A stretch of 6,521 bases of DNA from Solirubrobacteraceae bacterium (GTDB lineage Bacteria > Actinomycetota > Thermoleophilia > Solirubrobacterales > Solirubrobacteraceae): assembly GCA_030149625.1 (NCBI GenBank), contig JASLHP010000290.1, positions 1 through 6,521 of the forward strand, given 5' to 3'. The notes under the pieces are model-generated. The model had not been told where the DNA came from. It did not search any database and saw only the letters and a program-made list of their open reading frames with translations. The position numbers were made by a program, and so were the translations under genes. Within the stretch, counting starts at the first letter, position 1. Each line of letters begins with the position of its first letter. Below, piece after piece: positions 1-5,381 of this stretch.

Positions 1-262
1 GGCTACGTCGGCGACTGCGGCGGGCGCCGCGGCGGGGGGGGCGGCCAGCGTCCGCGCAATGATAGGCGGCGGCTGGGGGGTCCGTTACCCCGGACGGGTC
101 GGCGTGTCCTCGAACGACAGCTGCTCGCCCTCGGGCGGGCAGCTGTCGTTCGAGGACACGCCGACCCGTCCGGAGTAACGGACCCCCCAGCCGCCGCCTA
201 TCATTGCGCGGACGATGTCCGCCCCCCCAGCCTCGGCGCCCGCCTCAGTCGCAGACGTAGCC
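1..262. repeat. Near-perfect long palindrome (inverted repeat with 2-nt centre), probably a fold-back artefact
   Basis: Base i pairs with base 263-i across the whole interval; the centre is at 131/132, so there is essentially no loop. Of 130 pairs I count eight mismatches: 10/253, 18/245, 30/233, 34/229, 45/218, 48/215, 89/174 and 125/138. The left arm reaches base 1, so the repeat may extend beyond the window. The right arm contains the upstream region and first 16 codons of the AAA+ gene, so the left arm is an inverted, diverged copy of a gene start. An intrinsic terminator or operator does not need arms of this length. A chimeric fold-back read at a sequence end explains it best; a true inverted duplication or a hairpin telomere read around its tip are less likely alternatives. 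Confidence 0.9.
199..204 (+). promoter_or_regulatory. Possible -10 element for the AAA+ gene
   Basis: TATCAT matches the sigma-70-type consensus TATAAT at five of six positions and ends 10 nt before the ATG at 215, which would give a transcript with almost no leader. No convincing -35 hexamer is seen about 17 bp upstream, and no Shine-Dalgarno sequence precedes the ATG, which fits a nearly leaderless message. The element lies inside the palindrome, so its mirror image is also present on the other strand at 59-64. Confidence 0.3.
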
Positions 263-1114
263 GCGGGCCTGCGCGAGGTCGGCTACCTGCCGGGCGAGTC
301 GACCGCGCTCGTCTCGTTCCTGGCCACGCGGCTCGGCAAGCCGGTGCTAGTGGAGGGCCCCGCGGGCGTCGGCAAGACCGAGCTCGCCAAGGCGCTCGCG
401 TCCTACCTTGGCCGCGAGCTCGTGCGCCTGCAGTGCTACGAGGGCCTCGACGAGGCCAAGGCGCTGTACGAGTGGAACTACCGCAAGCAGCTGTTGCGGA
501 TCCAAGCCGAGGCGTCCGACACCGGCTGGGAGGCCGTGCAGGAGGACATCTTCGGCGAGGAGTTCCTGCTCGCGCGTCCGCTGATGACCGCGATCGCCTC
601 AGAGCTTCCGGTGGTGCTGCTGATCGACGAGATCGACAAGACCGACCAGGAGTTCGAGGCGATGCTGCTGGAGGTGCTCTCGGACTTCCAGATCTCGATC
701 CCCGAGCTCGGCCGCGTCGAGTCGCGCACGCACCCGATCGTGCTGCTCACGTCGAACAACTCGCGCGAGCTGACAGAGGCGCTGAAGCGCCGCTGCCTGT
801 ACCTGTGGCTCGACTACCCTGACCTGGAGCACGAGCTCGAGATCGTGCGGCTGCACGCCCCGGATCTGTCGGAGACCGTGGCACGACGTCTGGTCGAGGT
901 GATCGGCATGGTGCGCGCGCTCGACCTCAAGAAGCCGCCGTCGATCGCCGAGTCGATCGACTGGGCGCGCGCGCTGCTGCTGCTCGGCGTCAAGGACATC
1001 GACGCTGACACGTTCAACGACACGATGTCGGTGATCGTCAAGCACCGCACCGACATGGACGTGGTGGCCGACCGCGTCGGGCTGAAGCTCGGCACGCCCG
1101 CCGATGTCGCATGA
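215..1114 (+). CDS. CoxD-like MoxR-family AAA+ ATPase
   Basis: This 299-aa cytoplasmic protein is a MoxR-type AAA+ ATPase. Visible are Walker A GPAGVGKT (residues 48-55), Walker B LLIDEID (135-141), the sensor-1 stretch TSNN (179-182) and an arginine-rich segment KRRCLYLWLDYP (191-202) that I associate with the CoxD subgroup; the C-terminal third is the helical lid. Length is normal for the family. In carboxidotrophic bacteria CoxD uses ATP to remodel apo-CO dehydrogenase so that the Cu-S-Mo site can be built; that is family knowledge, and the client here is unknown. The next gene, 45 bp downstream, encodes the usual VWA partner. ATG 215 was chosen because it is the only ATG upstream of the conserved core; the frame is open only back to about 179. 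The first 13 residues are Ala/Pro/Ser-rich and their codons lie in the palindrome. It could equally serve another molybdenum enzyme. Confidence 0.9.
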   Translation: MSAPPASAPASVADVAAGLREVGYLPGESTALVSFLATRLGKPVLVEGPAGVGKTELAKALASYLGRELVRLQCYEGLDEAKALYEWNYRKQLLRIQAEASDTGWEAVQEDIFGEEFLLARPLMTAIASELPVVLLIDEIDKTDQEFEAMLLEVLSDFQISIPELGRVESRTHPIVLLTSNNSRELTEALKRRCLYLWLDYPDLEHELEIVRLHAPDLSETVARRLVEVIGMVRALDLKKPPSIAESIDWARALLLLGVKDIDADTFNDTMSVIVKHRTDMDVVADRVGLKLGTPADVA

Positions 1115-1159
1115 GACGCGATCGTTACGGGACAGAACGATTGCAGGCCTGAAGGTCCG

Positions 1160-2572
1160 ATGAACGCAAGACGCGACGCGCTCCCCGGTCCCGTGTCCGA
1201 CCCCAACCTGGAGGGCCTGCCAGCGCGCATCCTCGAGCTCGGCGAGGAGCTGCGCCGCGAAGGCGTCTCGGTCGGCACCTCGGAGCTGCTCGACGCGTTC
1301 GAGGTGCTGCGCGAGATCAGCTGGACCTCGCAGCGGGACTTTCGCGAGGCGCTGGCGGCGACGCTCGCCAAGAGCCAGGAGGACCGGCGCGTGTTCGAGC
1401 TCGTGTTCGACCGCTTCTTCTTCCGCGCCGTCGAGATCGCCGCCGCGCGGGAGGGCGTGCGCGAGGGCGAGCACGCCGCGATGGGCGAGCTCTCCGACGC
1501 GCAGCTGGAGGAGCTGCGCGCGCAGATCGCGGCGGCGCTGCGCGACGGCTCGGAGGGCGCGATGCGCGACCTCGCGCGCATGGCGATCGCGGCGTTCGCG
1601 CGTCGCCAGGAGGGCTCGGGGGTGATCGGCGTCGACGTGCAGCGCATCCGCCGCGCGCTCGGCCTGCGCGCCGAGCCGCAGCCCGAGCTGCCACCCGAGG
1701 ACCCGCGCCACGACGGCCTGCCGCGCGACGCGCTGCGCCGCTTCGAGGCGCTGCTGCGCCGCGAGCTCGAGCGCGCGCAGATCGAGCGCACCGGCAAGCT
1801 GCCGCCGGCGCGTCCGCTCGGCGAGCTAGACCGCGCGCTGCCCTCCGGCCCGCTCGCGGACCTCGCCGCCGTGCACCGCGTCGTCGCGCAGTTGCGCCGG
1901 CGGCTGGCGACGCAGGGCATGCAGAACCGCGGCCACCGCCGCCACGCGCATGTCGACGTCAGGCGCACGATGCGCGCGTCGCTTCAGACCGGCGGCGTGC
2001 CGGTCGTGCTCAAGTACCGCCCGCGGCGGCCCAAACGGCCCGAGATCTACGTCCTGTGCGACGTCTCCACGAGCGTCACGTCGGCGTCGGTGTTCTTCCT
2101 GTCGGTGCTGCACGCGCTGCACGACACGTTCCGCAAGATGCGCTCGTTCGTGTTCATCGAGCGCATCTCCGAGGTCACAGACGTCTTCGAGCACGAGCGC
2201 AACTTCAAAGCCGTCAGCGAACGCATCTCCGGCGACGCCGGCGTTGCGGACATCTCCGGCTACACCGACTACGGGCGCGTGTGGTCGGAGTTCCTCGTGC
2301 AGGTCGAGGACGACCTGCACCCGCGCGCCACCGTGATCGTGCTAGGCGACGCGCGCACCAACGGGCGCGATCCGCGCGCGGACGTGTTCGCGCAGATCGC
2401 CGCGCGCGCGGGACGCACGTTCTGGCTGAACCCCGAGCCGCGCCTCTATTGGAACTACGGCGATTCGGTGATCGCCGCCTACGAGGAGTTCTGCACCGCG
2501 TTCGAGTGCTGGACGACCGCGCAGCTCGAGGACTTCGTGCGAGCGCTGACGCGGCCCGTGGTCTCCGCGTAG
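1160..2572 (+). CDS. CoxE-like von Willebrand factor A (VWA) domain protein
   Basis: This 470-aa protein matches the CoxE-like VWA family (Pfam CoxE type). The N-terminal part is helical and charged (about 15-130), followed by an Arg/Pro-rich linker (150-230). The VWA domain occupies about 285-450. Its metal-ion-dependent adhesion site (MIDAS) is complete: DVSTS at 301-305, the Thr of GYTD at 369, and the Asp of LGDAR at 397. The FWLNPEP stretch (421-427) is also typical of CoxE. No signal peptide or membrane segment is seen, so it should be cytoplasmic. VWA proteins of this kind partner with MoxR ATPases to bring the ATPase to its client, which matches the gene order. The ATG at 1160 has a GAAGG 4 nt upstream (1151-1155), a short but usable ribosome binding site. 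The client enzyme is not in the window, so assignment to CO dehydrogenase assembly is only by analogy. Confidence 0.88.
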   Translation: MNARRDALPGPVSDPNLEGLPARILELGEELRREGVSVGTSELLDAFEVLREISWTSQRDFREALAATLAKSQEDRRVFELVFDRFFFRAVEIAAAREGVREGEHAAMGELSDAQLEELRAQIAAALRDGSEGAMRDLARMAIAAFARRQEGSGVIGVDVQRIRRALGLRAEPQPELPPEDPRHDGLPRDALRRFEALLRRELERAQIERTGKLPPARPLGELDRALPSGPLADLAAVHRVVAQLRRRLATQGMQNRGHRRHAHVDVRRTMRASLQTGGVPVVLKYRPRRPKRPEIYVLCDVSTSVTSASVFFLSVLHALHDTFRKMRSFVFIERISEVTDVFEHERNFKAVSERISGDAGVADISGYTDYGRVWSEFLVQVEDDLHPRATVIVLGDARTNGRDPRADVFAQIAARAGRTFWLNPEPRLYWNYGDSVIAAYEEFCTAFECWTTAQLEDFVRALTRPVVSA

Positions 2573-2579
2573 ACAGCAT

Positions 2580-2619
2580 CCACTAGTGGGTATGACCTAG
2601 TGGTAACCTAGTGGGTATG
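2580..2619. repeat. Triple CTAGTGG direct repeat with a 10-bp palindrome, candidate operator
   Basis: CTAGTGG occurs at 2583-2589, 2597-2603 and 2608-2614. The last two share the 9-mer ACCTAGTGG exactly 11 bp apart, about one helical turn. The first and third share the 12-mer CTAGTGGGTATG, the third copy of which includes the start codon at 2617. The first copy sits in a perfect palindrome, CCACTAGTGG (2580-2589). Repeats of this size directly on top of a start codon and a putative -10 element suggest an autoregulatory operator, as is common for paired toxin-antitoxin genes. No binding protein can be named from the sequence. Confidence 0.55.
2604..2609 (+). promoter_or_regulatory. Possible -10 element giving a leaderless transcript of the two-gene cassette
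   Basis: TAACCT fits the TANNNT pattern and ends 7 nt before the ATG at 2617, the spacing expected when transcription starts at or beside the A of the start codon. There is no Shine-Dalgarno sequence in front of this ATG, which also favours leaderless initiation. The element lies between the second and third CTAGTGG repeats. No -35 hexamer is recognisable. Confidence 0.35.
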
Positions 2620-3066
2620 GCTTATGTCGTGGCGCGTCCCAAGGGACGCTTTGAGGTTCGAGAGTCGCTGCACACGCAAGACGGTTCGCGCGCGCGCAGT
2701 CTCGCCGGGTTCGACGTCCTCACCGGCGCGGTTCTCGCGAAGGCGGCCCGGCGGGCGCGCCGACCGTTCGACGCCGAGGCGGTGCTTGCGTCGGCGCGCC
2801 GAGCCGGGGCGACGGTGAAGCTCGACGCTGGCGCAGGGCCCGAGGACGCGCGCGCGCGCTTCGTGGCGTCCTCGCGCCGGATGGCGCAAGCTCTGCAGCT
2901 CCCGCCGGCGCGCAAGCCAGTCGATCCGGGGACGGCGTTGATCGACCTGTTGGGCTTCGTCGACGCCGTCGCTCGCAACCAGCCTCCCCGGCCGTCCGCG
3001 CCGTTGGAATTTCCGGTGCTCGAGCGACTCCTCGCAGCCCGCCGGGGCCAGCCACATCCCGCCTGA
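2617..3066 (+). CDS. Hypothetical 149-aa protein, putative partner (antitoxin?) of the nucleotidyltransferase
   Basis: I do not recognise a named domain. The protein begins MAYVVARPKGRFEVRES, a basic segment likely to form a beta strand or hairpin with the following SRARSLAGFDVL (residues 24-35). Residues 38-65 are Ala/Arg-rich and probably helical, and 105-120 (TALIDLLGFVDAVA) form another hydrophobic helix. The C-terminus is Pro/Arg-rich. There is no signal peptide or membrane segment. A GTG at 2611 is in frame, but ATG 2617 is preferred because it follows a -10-like element at leaderless distance. The stop is 2 bp before the start of the nucleotidyltransferase gene, so the two are surely co-transcribed and probably translationally coupled. 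Position first in the pair, small basic character and repeats on its start codon fit an autoregulating antitoxin; that role is inference only. Confidence 0.75.
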   Translation: MAYVVARPKGRFEVRESLHTQDGSRARSLAGFDVLTGAVLAKAARRARRPFDAEAVLASARRAGATVKLDAGAGPEDARARFVASSRRMAQALQLPPARKPVDPGTALIDLLGFVDAVARNQPPRPSAPLEFPVLERLLAARRGQPHPA

Positions 3067-3068
3067 GG

Positions 3069-3641
3069 ATGAGCGACACCGCTAGCCTGGGCGCTCTCGC
3101 GGGAAGGATCGTGGCCGTACACGAGATGCTCGACTCGATGGGCGTGGCTCATCAGTTCGGCGGCGCCGTGGCCCTCGCCTGGTATCGCAATCCGCGCGCG
3201 ACGACCGATGTCGACCTCAACGTGACCGTCGCGCCCGCGGAAGCGGATCCGGTGCTCGGCGCGATCGCCCATCTCGGCGTGAGCGTCTCCCCCGCCGATC
3301 GAGCTCTGATCAAGCGAGACGGCCAGGCGCGGCTCGACTGGGCCGGGTCGTATCTCGATCTCTTCTTCGCCACGTTCGAGCTTCACCGGGCGATGGCCGA
3401 GCGCTCACGCGAGGTCGGCTGCGGCCCGGTGCGGATCCCGAACCTCAGCCCGGAGCATCTGGCTGTGTGCAAGGTCGTGTTCGGCCGGCCCAAGGACTGG
3501 CTGGACGTCGAGGAAATGATCGCCTGGGGCACGACGATCGACGCGGACGAGGCGCTTGGCTGGGTACTGGACATCCTCGGCGAGGACTCCGAGCAGTACG
3601 CGCGACTGGCCGCGCTGCTGGAGCGCGCGCCGACGGCGTAG
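3069..3641 (+). CDS. Nucleotidyltransferase, AbiEii/DUF6036-like, candidate toxin
   Basis: This 190-aa protein has the DNA-polymerase-beta-like minimal nucleotidyltransferase signature: GG at 31-32 within FGGAVALAWY, then RATTDVDL (43-50) with metal-binding Asp47 and Asp49, and a likely third acidic residue at Asp97 in YLDLFF. A later conserved stretch, LSPEHLAVCKVVFGRPKDWLDVEEM (split as 126-140 and 141-150), carries Lys135, Arg140, Lys142 and Asp143 as in AbiEii-type enzymes. AbiEii and the related MenT toxins transfer nucleotides, in MenT onto tRNA 3' ends; here the acceptor is unknown. It is shorter than classical AbiEii (about 250-300 aa). It starts 2 bp after the preceding stop; the GAGG there touches the ATG, so initiation likely depends on coupling. 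A housekeeping or antibiotic-modifying role cannot be excluded, but the paired layout favours a toxin-antitoxin-like unit. Confidence 0.82.
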   Translation: MSDTASLGALAGRIVAVHEMLDSMGVAHQFGGAVALAWYRNPRATTDVDLNVTVAPAEADPVLGAIAHLGVSVSPADRALIKRDGQARLDWAGSYLDLFFATFELHRAMAERSREVGCGPVRIPNLSPEHLAVCKVVFGRPKDWLDVEEMIAWGTTIDADEALGWVLDILGEDSEQYARLAALLERAPTA

Positions 3642-3656
3642 ACGCCCGTCGCGCGC

Positions 3657-3662
3657 TAGCAT
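3657..3662 (+). promoter_or_regulatory. Possible -10 element of the thiZXY operon
   Basis: TAGCAT (TANNNT, with A at the fifth position) lies 15 bp after the nucleotidyltransferase stop and about 22 bp before the riboswitch aptamer, a sensible place for the operon promoter. Transcription would begin near 3669. No -35 match is evident at the usual distance. Confidence 0.35.
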
Positions 3663-3684
3663 CAGCGCAGCAATCGAGCAGATA

Positions 3685-3784
3685 TCAGGGGTGCTGGCGC
3701 GAGGCCGGCTGAGATGGCGCACGGGAATCGAGTCCACCGGCGTCGACCCTTAGAACCTGTGGGGTAATGCCCGCGAAGGGAGCG
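3685..3784 (+). ncRNA. TPP riboswitch (THI element)
   Basis: The conserved blocks of the thiamine pyrophosphate aptamer appear in order: GGGGTGC (3688-3694), a P3 hairpin GCTGGC/GCCGGC with loop GCGAG (3693-3709), CTGAGA (3709-3714), ACCCTTAGAACCTG (3746-3759), and GGGTAATGCCC with GCGAAGGGAG (3762-3782). P2 forms from GGGT (3689-3692) and ACCC (3746-3749). A roughly 31-nt variable insert separates CTGAGA from ACCC, as in many THI elements. P1 is poorly formed. No terminator hairpin follows; instead the thiZ GTG comes 4 nt after the AGGGAG at 3777-3782, which therefore doubles as ribosome binding site. Ligand binding would hold this segment in P4 and the closing stem and block translation. 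The downstream genes are thiamine-precursor transporters, which supports the call. Confidence 0.95.
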
Positions 3785-3786
3785 AA

Positions 3787-4587
3787 GTGCCCACCGAACT
3801 GCAGCCTCGCGAACGGTCATCCGCCGGACGGCAAGCAGGCGTTGCGGTGGAGCGGGTCAGCCTCACCTATCGCCCGTCCGATCCGCGGCGCGGCGCCGGC
3901 GTCCAGGCGCTCGCCGAGGTCTCGCTGGATGCCGCGCCCGGTGAGCTGATCGCGGTCGTCGGCCCGAGCGGCTGCGGCAAGAGCACGCTGCTCGAGCTGA
4001 TCTGCGGGCTGCGCAGCCCCGACACGGGCTCGATCGAGTGCGCGCCCGCCGTGCTGATGGCGCAGCGCGACCTGCTGCTGCCGTGGCTGAACGCGCTCGA
4101 CAACGCGGCGCTGGCGCTGCGAATCGCCGGGCGCTCGCGCGCGCAGGCCCGAGACGGGGCGCGTCTGCTGTTCGCGGAGCTGAACCTCGAGGACTTCCAG
4201 GATGCGCGCCCGCACGAGCTCTCCGGCGGCATGCGCCAGCGCGTCTCGTTCATGCGCACGCTGCTCGCGGGCAAGCCGCTGCTGTGCCTGGACGAGCCGT
4301 TCGGCGCGCTCGACGCGATCACCCGCTCGGAGATGCAGCAGTGGCTCGCGGGAGCGCTCGCACGGGAGCCGCGCACGGTCGTGCTCGTGACCCACGACGT
4401 CGAGGAGGCGATGCTGCTCGCCGATCGCGTGAGCGTGCTCTCGCCGAGGCCCGGCCGCGTGATCGCGGAGCTAGACGTGCGGCTCGAGCGTCCGCGAGCC
4501 CGCACCGACCCCGAGGTGCTCGCGCTGCGCGAGCGCGCGCTCGACGCGCTCGCGATGGACGCGTGCGGGATAGACGCGCGCGGATGA
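3787..4587 (+). CDS. thiZ: ABC transporter ATP-binding protein, thiamine pyrimidine precursor uptake (ThiZ)
   Basis: This is the cytoplasmic ATPase of an importer for the pyrimidine part of thiamine (HMP or formylaminopyrimidine type). All ABC motifs are present: Walker A GPSGCGKST (59-67), Q-loop Gln93 in MAQRDLLLPW, signature LSGGM (145-149), Walker B LLCLDE (165-170), D-loop GALD and switch His203. At 266 aa it has normal length. The sequence resembles the SsuB/TauB/ThiZ group, which cannot be separated by motif alone; the riboswitch upstream and ThiY downstream decide the substrate class. The GTG start at 3787 follows the AGGGAG of the riboswitch by 4 nt. It adds about 20 non-conserved residues before the domain, so a second in-frame GTG at 3847, just before VERVSLTY, is a possible alternative. 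The stop overlaps the thiX start by 4 bp (ATGA). Confidence 0.9.
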   Translation: MPTELQPRERSSAGRQAGVAVERVSLTYRPSDPRRGAGVQALAEVSLDAAPGELIAVVGPSGCGKSTLLELICGLRSPDTGSIECAPAVLMAQRDLLLPWLNALDNAALALRIAGRSRAQARDGARLLFAELNLEDFQDARPHELSGGMRQRVSFMRTLLAGKPLLCLDEPFGALDAITRSEMQQWLAGALAREPRTVVLVTHDVEEAMLLADRVSVLSPRPGRVIAELDVRLERPRARTDPEVLALRERALDALAMDACGIDARG

Positions 4588-5381
4588 GGACGGGCACGCG
4601 CGTGCGCGAGCGATCCGACATCTGGGCCCCGATCCTGCTGGTGGTCGCGCTGCTCGGCGCGTGGGAGCTCTACGCGGACTTCGCCGGCGTCGAAGAAGAC
4701 CTGCTGCCCGCGCCGCACGCGGTGGCTGTAGCTCTGTGGGACAACGGCTCCCTGGTATCGCGCAACTTCGCGGTGACCGCCGAGCAGGTCGTGCTCGGGC
4801 TCGCGCTCGCGCTCGCGGCCGGCTTCGCGCTGGCGGTCGCGATCCACCTGTTCCCGCTGCTGCGCCGCGCCGCCTATCCGCTCGCGGTCGGCTCGCAGGC
4901 GATCCCGATCCCGGTGATCGGCGTGCTGCTCGTGTTCTGGTGGGGCTTCGGCATCTTCCCGAAGCTCGTCGTGATCGCGCTGATCTGCTTCTTCCCGGTG
5001 GTCGTCAGCACCGTCGACGGCCTCGCCGCGGTCGACCCCGAGCAGCCGAAGCTGCTGCGCACGCTCGACGCGTCGCGCTGGCAGGCGTTCCGCTTCGCGG
5101 AGCTGCCCGCGGCGCTCCCGGCCGCGCTCAGCGGCGCGCGCATCGCGCTGGCGGTGGGCGTGATCGGCGCGTTCATCGCCGAGACGAGCACGCCCAGCAC
5201 CGCCGCCTACGCGGGCCTCGGGCACGAGATCGTCGCCGACGCCGGCGGCTTTCAGACGGCGCGCGCGTACGCCGCCACGGCGGTGCTGTTCGCGTTCGCG
5301 ATCGCCTGCTTCTACGCCCTTTCGCTGGCCGAGCGCAAGCTCGTGCCTTGGCAGACCCGAGCACGAGGAGAGACACCTTGA
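4584..5381 (+). CDS. thiX: ABC transporter permease, thiamine pyrimidine precursor uptake (ThiX)
   Basis: This 265-aa inner-membrane subunit belongs to the BPD-transport permease family (SsuC/TauC/ThiX type). Hydrophobic spans are visible at about 14-31, 66-88, 101-117, 127-146, 182-200 and 228-250, giving six helices. The cytoplasmic EAA-like coupling loop to the ATPase is in 158-186 (LRTLDASRWQAFRFAELPAA), with the usual Gly of SGARIAL following. The ATG at 4584 overlaps the thiZ stop as ATGA, so translation is coupled to thiZ and through it to the riboswitch. The stop in turn overlaps the thiY start. The substrate is inferred from its partners; alone it could not be told from an alkanesulfonate permease. 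Confidence 0.9.
   Translation: MRTGTRVRERSDIWAPILLVVALLGAWELYADFAGVEEDLLPAPHAVAVALWDNGSLVSRNFAVTAEQVVLGLALALAAGFALAVAIHLFPLLRRAAYPLAVGSQAIPIPVIGVLLVFWWGFGIFPKLVVIALICFFPVVVSTVDGLAAVDPEQPKLLRTLDASRWQAFRFAELPAALPAALSGARIALAVGVIGAFIAETSTPSTAAYAGLGHEIVADAGGFQTARAYAATAVLFAFAIACFYALSLAERKLVPWQTRARGETP
5365..5370 (+). promoter_or_regulatory. Ribosome binding site that decides the thiY TTG start
   Basis: GAGGAG, the best Shine-Dalgarno match in the operon, lies 7 nt upstream of TTG 5378. The next candidate, ATG 5393, would be 22 nt away, too far. The site sits inside the end of thiX. Confidence 0.8.

Noticed and set aside
1..262. Palindrome considered as a bidirectional intrinsic terminator
   Set aside because: Arms of 130 bp extending into a coding region, no T-tracts, and mismatches clustered at one end do not fit a terminator.
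1121..1141. Hairpin ATCGTT/AACGAT between coxD and coxE genes, considered as a terminator or operator
   Set aside because: Only a 6-bp stem with a 9-nt loop, no T-tract, and it sits inside a tightly spaced two-gene operon; chance is a good explanation.
599..1968. Long overlapping open frames on the minus strand opposite coxD/coxE
   Set aside because: Same reason: compositionally biased shadow translations, no family features, and the plus-strand genes carry full Walker and MIDAS motifs.
2583..2614. CTAGTGG copies considered as a CRISPR array or attachment site
   Set aside because: Repeats are 7-12 bp with irregular 11- and 14-bp spacing, no cas genes, no integrase and no tRNA gene nearby.
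3069..3641. Nucleotidyltransferase considered as an aminoglycoside-resistance enzyme
   Set aside because: It shares only the generic GG...DxD fold signature; the C-terminal Lys/Arg/Asp pattern and tandem partner gene fit AbiEii-like proteins better.
3767..3949. Short open frame starting at an ATG inside the riboswitch
   Set aside because: The ATG is part of the conserved TAATGCC loop of the TPP aptamer, and the frame is out of register with thiZ and has no domain.
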